Made by a program: the position numbers and the translations under genes
Part shown: positions 18,651 through 64,000 of the stretch, piece by piece
How positions within the stretch are numbered: the first letter of the stretch is position 1
How the letters are laid out: every line of letters begins with the position of its first letter
DNA from: Colius striatus
Taxonomy: Eukaryota; Chordata; Aves; Coliiformes; Coliidae
Direction of reading: 5' to 3'
DNA: 64,000 bases
Assembly (NCBI RefSeq): GCF_028858725.1
Contig: NC_084772.1
Location: 21,243,548-21,307,547, forward strand
The notes under the pieces: model-generated
What the model saw: only the letters and a program-made list of their open reading frames with translations
Databases searched by the model: none
Told to the model about the DNA's origin: nothing

Positions 18651-19669
18651 CTCACAGTGCTCACTACCAATGCCATTTGCTGAGAATCGTGCCTGGGCTC
18701 ATGCTCAGGACAAGCTGAGATGCTGTGAGGGGATCGCTTAGTGAGCAACATGTAAGAAGACAGTGCTGCTACAATTCACAGCAGGTACGTCCATCACTGT
18801 TTGAGGGCTGCCAGGGCTTTGCAGTGACAGGCTCCCTGCTCCAGTGGTGTTTATCTGCTGAGAACAGTCAAGTGCAGGGCTCTGAACATGCCTGGGTGCC
18901 AGGTGCACCAAAGCAGAGGTAGAGAGCACCCAGAAAATGGGAAGGGTTTGGTTTTGTCTGCTCTCCTGTGCTGACAGAGCACCCCACTGCTGCAAGCCCC
19001 TCTCACAGAGCATCACTGAAGAACTGAGCAGAATCTCTCAAGGCCTGAGCTATCCACATGCTGTCAAAACAAGGGGAAATGGATGAACTAGAACTGCCTC
19101 AATATAATGGAAGGATAATTAGGGACATCATAAGGCAGCTAAGACATTTGGACTGTAAACAAGTGCCATTTGCAGATGTGCAGAGTGATTCAGAGGTTCT
19201 GCCAGCCAGCAAAGCCCTGCCTGGGATTTCTGCGAGGTGGAACAGTAAGAGCTGACTCAAGTGCTGTTCTTACAGGATTATGCAGCTTCATGAGACAGAC
19301 ACTAGGAATTACTGTGGAGGGGATTACAGGTAGCATAAACCATGGGAGAGCATGTGAGACTACAGAGAAGGTAAGAACAGGCAGCTGAGAAGCTGCTGCA
19401 GGCAGGAGCTCAGCAGTCACCACAGAAGCATAGCTGTCTCAAGCCAGCCCCATCTTTGCTGGGGAAGGAAGCAGAGCTGTTTCCAGGTACAGAGCACCTC
19501 AGTTTTCCCCAAGGCAGCACGACACCATGTGCAGAGGGCACGTGTGCCACGTAAAACAGTGGAAGGGTGGAAGTGGGGCTCTTGGTGGTGCCAACAGCCT
19601 GTCTGGGGCTGCTTCCAGCTACTCCCCCGAAGCCCCAGAGTAACCTGGTTTGGTTTTGTCAGAGACACG

Positions 19670-19675
19670 TTTATT
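19670..19675 (-). terminator. Candidate proximal GALNS poly(A) signal AATAAA
   Basis: AATAAA on the minus strand about 1 kb after the GALNS stop. Downstream sequence is A/C-rich rather than GU-rich, so it may be weaker than the distal candidate. Confidence 0.35.
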
Positions 19676-20691
19676 AGCCACAGCAAAGGGTGAGAAACAG
19701 GCTGAGAAGCAGATGAGAAGCCTGCAATGTGAAATCGTGTGCAGGATTGGCATTTACCATGAACTCTGTTTAGAGAAATGCTACACCCAGGCCATGGAAA
19801 GTTTGCACAAGGAGAATTCCTCAGGGAGCCTACACTGAAAACAGGGTCAAGAGTTAAGAGCTGATGTAAACGGGCATTTCTGAGCCTGCACTTGGCTTGG
19901 GCCCAGACCATGAGACTACAGGGGTGACTTAAACCATATTTGGACCCAGATTTTTGGAAATGAGGAAACCCTCAGAAATGAACAGCTGAGCCCCAGCTCC
20001 CCAAGAGCACCCTGCACACCATGGATAAGGCAATGCTTATGTGCATCTCCAAATCTCCTTCTAGCATTACCTAAGGAATGCCATCCTCCCCAGAGGCAGC
20101 CCCCTGGCCAGGCTGAGGAGGGAGCCTCAGGAGGGAGCCTGTACAGCTGCATCCAGGACTCAGGAGTTTAGGAAGAAAGGCAAAATGAGTTGATGTGCAG
20201 AGAGTTCACAATGGAAATGAAATGTTAAAACAACAAGTTACAGGCAAACCAAACAAGGACAGTTTGGGCAGGGCTTTGTGGCAGCTGGGAGCTTCCTGGA
20301 CAGTCCCCCACAGCTGCTGTCGGGGCACCAGAACGAGCCACGATCTGAGAGAGCAGGTTGGGTGGAAAGAGCAAAAGGAAAAGTGGATCCTTGGCATTTC
20401 TGAGGTGATGGGAGAGCAGTGGCTGCCCACAGAGCTTTTGCAGCTGAAACAGTCTTCACCGAAAAGTTACCATTTACGGAAACAAGTAGAAGAGCAGAAG
20501 AGTGCAGGCTAAACCCTGAGCACTAGCAGTATAAACACTGGCCCTTTTGGAAGAGCAAATGACGATATCATACCTCCATCACACCCTTCCTGTGTAAACA
20601 GGAGTGCCAACATGAGAAGACATGCTTTGTAAACTCCGTGTCTGGATGGTTACAGCTTTTCTGTGTGGTTTTTTGAAGGCTGTAGAAAAGA

Positions 20692-61605
<40,914 letters not shown>

Positions 61606-64000
61606 CTGTAAAAAGAACATACCAAAAGTACTTCTGACTGTGCCACAATGACAATGCTTCTGGGCCCACATAACACTTTTATTGGATCCCTTCATCTCCC
61701 AATTTTTATAGTGCTCATCTCATCACTTAGGGAGTACTTCACAAACGTGATCAAAATGATCTTCAACAAACTGAAGCAGGGAACTGCTACAGTTTGCACT
61801 GGTGAATGGGAAGCATGAGGTCAAATGACTTGCTAACAGGCATTAAAGCAGAATGAGGCAAGAACCCTAATGCCTGCACTCTTCCTGAGATGCCTGGGGA
61901 CTGGCAAGCACACACACAGCAGGGAAGTTACATATGATATGCTTCAAACCCACTTGGATGAGTTCCTGTGTGACCTACTCTAGCTGGTCTTGTTCTGGCA
62001 GGGGGACCGGACTAGATGATCTTTCAAGGTCCCTTCCAACCCTTTAAGATTCTGTGACCATTCAGTCCCTGGCTATATGTTTTTAGACCATTGACTCCAC
62101 GGCTTCATCTCAGCCTTCTACATCCACCCACCCATCTGTTACATGACCAGGAATGCAAGGAAAAGGTCTAAACTCAAAAGCAGTGGCTGCAGGAAAAAAA
62201 GTGTTTTCTTTTCTCTGGAGAGAAACCTGACAGAGGCATCACTCTGTTTATCTGCAAGACATTGGTCTCACCCTGTGTCTTCCTCCTAATCCAGAGGGGT
62301 CACACACCAGGAGAACCATAAAATTACCCTCACATTGTCTATATTCATTTCTGAGAACTATTACTGGTAATAATAGAAATAAAAGTGACTTAAAACAGAA
62401 GGTTCTAGAAGGGAACAACTTAATGAGCAATTAGGCACTGTGGTTGCTAGCGATTATCTTCTGCTTTAAACAAGGCAATAGCTCTCTTTAATACAGATGC
62501 GTATCAGGTGAGCAACTGATATGGAGGGTGTAATGTATGGAGATCTTTAGAAAACCATCTGTCTGGTCTCATTTGAGAGTGTAACATTTACACTGCAGTG
62601 GTGCAGTTTGGAAAAGAAAAGGGATGGAGAGCTGCAGAGCAGGCTGTTGGGGTCCGAGTGAGGAGCAACTAAACAGTCCCATCTAAAGCAAGGATGTGGA
62701 TTTACAATGGATTCAGAGGGATCACTCCTGAGTGCTCAGTTCTTCAGTATCTTTATCATCAAGGAAGAAAGAAGAAAAGACTATCACATCCCTCTGGTTC
62801 ACACAGAGTGGCAGTCACAGAAGGATCAAAGGGAAAAAAAGACCATGGAGATGTATTTTTAATGAACAGCGTATTAAATAAATGAACAGCTCACAGAAGC
62901 TGCAGTCAGGATCTGTGCCTCATCATGCCTCGTGTTGTACCAGCTCCTAGAGTGGGGTAATCACTGCACCAAGGAGCTTTCATCTTGAATATTACAAATG
63001 CCAGCTTGGGGGGGAGGAATATTCCTGACTGGAGAACTGAGATGGACTGCTAGAGGCTCAGCTGGCCACAAAAAACAGCCTCACAAGGTAACAATCTTGT
63101 ACAGGGGTGTGGAAGCACTGCAAAAACAACAGGCAGAAAGGAGCCAAACAGGTGATAAGAGCTTGCCCACCCTCTGAGCCACATCCCCACCCTCATTAGC
63201 TTCCAGCAGCACACAACACACATCTACTACAAACACATCTGAAAGGTGACATGCAAATAGCAGTAAAACAGGGAGATGGCAGCAACCTGAGCACCTGAGT
63301 TGGGAAGGAACATTTCCTTACTTCCAGGCCTAAGGCCACAAACAAGGTGCAAAAGCGAGAAGGCTTTTAATTGGAAACAAATCTGTGATTATTTCAGCTC
63401 TTTAATGATTTGTGGCCTCTTGTTGCCCCCATCAGAAAGCACAAATTAGCAGAATTAGTTTCCTTCTTGTGTAGTTTTTCAGGGGGCAAATTTAGGTTTC
63501 TAGTGCACTCACTGAAATGGAGATTCTCTGCACCTGCAGGTGCACCTGATTCAGTGCTACCACAACTACATCACTGCTCTAAGAAGATACTGCTACAAAC
63601 CAAGCCTGAACTTCAAAAACAATGGTTCTATCGAGGTTAAAAACCCACCAAATCACCCTGCTTCTCACCATTTGCCAGCCAGTGGAATCCTTTGCCAAGG
63701 CCCCTGGAGTTAATTGCTCACTCCTTAGGAGTGGGCTGCTAAATGAGATGATTAGACTTCTCAGTGAGGTGTTTAGGTGTGTAAGCATCAGTTCCAAAAG
63801 GTTTGTGTGTGGGCTTGACTTTATAGATCTGAGAAGCCTCATTGGCTTTCAGCAGGACATCCACACAGGAGGAATACTGGGAGATTTGTGTGTGGTGTCC
63901 CTTGTGGAGGTCACCCAGGGCAGCTCTGCCCTGAGGAGGAGCAGGGTGGGAGTACATGGGCCTGGGCCTTCATTTCTTCACCACATTTTACACAGAATCT
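61606..64000 (-). other. GALNS intron 1 (3' part)
   Basis: Sequence upstream of the exon 2 acceptor to the right edge, with a CR1 3' end at 61945-62060. There is no CpG-rich block or signal-peptide exon here, so exon 1 lies beyond the window. Confidence 0.75.
61945..62060 (+). mobile_element. CR1 LINE 3'-end fragment in GALNS intron 1
   Basis: CTTCAAACCCACTTGGATGA, GTTCCTGTGTGACCTACTCT and AGGTCCCTTCCAACCCTTTA, ending AGATTCTGTGACC. Antisense to GALNS and close to the copy at 58260. Confidence 0.9.

Noticed and set aside
61606-64000. GALNS exon 1 within the right edge
   Set aside because: No signal-peptide reading frame ending in the expected Asp-Asp pair with a donor, and no CpG-rich promoter is present there.

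Overview
The window is nuclear DNA from a bird. Four genes are readable by exon-by-exon comparison with remembered vertebrate proteins: PIEZO1 (exon 1 only, minus), CDT1 (complete, plus), APRT (complete, minus) and GALNS (exons 2-14, minus). Gene order and strands match human 16q24.3 as I recall it. Dispersed CR1 LINE fragments, some ending in the avian-type octamer ATTCTRTG, point to a bird. CR1 copies look frequent for such a window, which might suggest a CR1-rich lineage, but I cannot name a species.

Layout: 1-327 holds PIEZO1 exon 1 and the start of its intron 1, running off the left edge. A GC-rich promoter and about 2 kb of spacer lead to the divergent CDT1 (2401-6509; 10 exons, 627 codons plus stop), whose 3'UTR contains a 31-bp minisatellite and ends near 7205. 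CDT1 converges on APRT (12650 down to 9684; 5 exons, 179 aa), whose transcript probably ends near 8500. The 1.3 kb between the two ends carries a strong G-quadruplex motif. An inverted CR1 copy sits just behind the APRT CpG-rich start. From about 18.2 kb to the right edge is GALNS on the minus strand: exon 14 at 20692-20778, exon 2 at 61482-61605, with exon 1 beyond 64000. Its introns are AT-richer, with scattered CR1 pieces and several blocks whose composition resembles conserved non-coding elements.

The genes are not one pathway: PIEZO1 is a mechanosensitive channel, CDT1 licenses replication origins, APRT salvages adenine and GALNS is a lysosomal sulfatase. They share an old, conserved syntenic block. 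All splice junctions in the models are GT-AG, phases are consistent, and no frameshift or stop interrupts the coding exons. I found no undescribed multi-gene system. The observations worth following are structural: a near-mirror polypyrimidine tract before CDT1, minisatellites in the CDT1 3'UTR and APRT intron 1, a NAGNAG acceptor in CDT1, the G4 between convergent genes, and candidate enhancers in GALNS introns.
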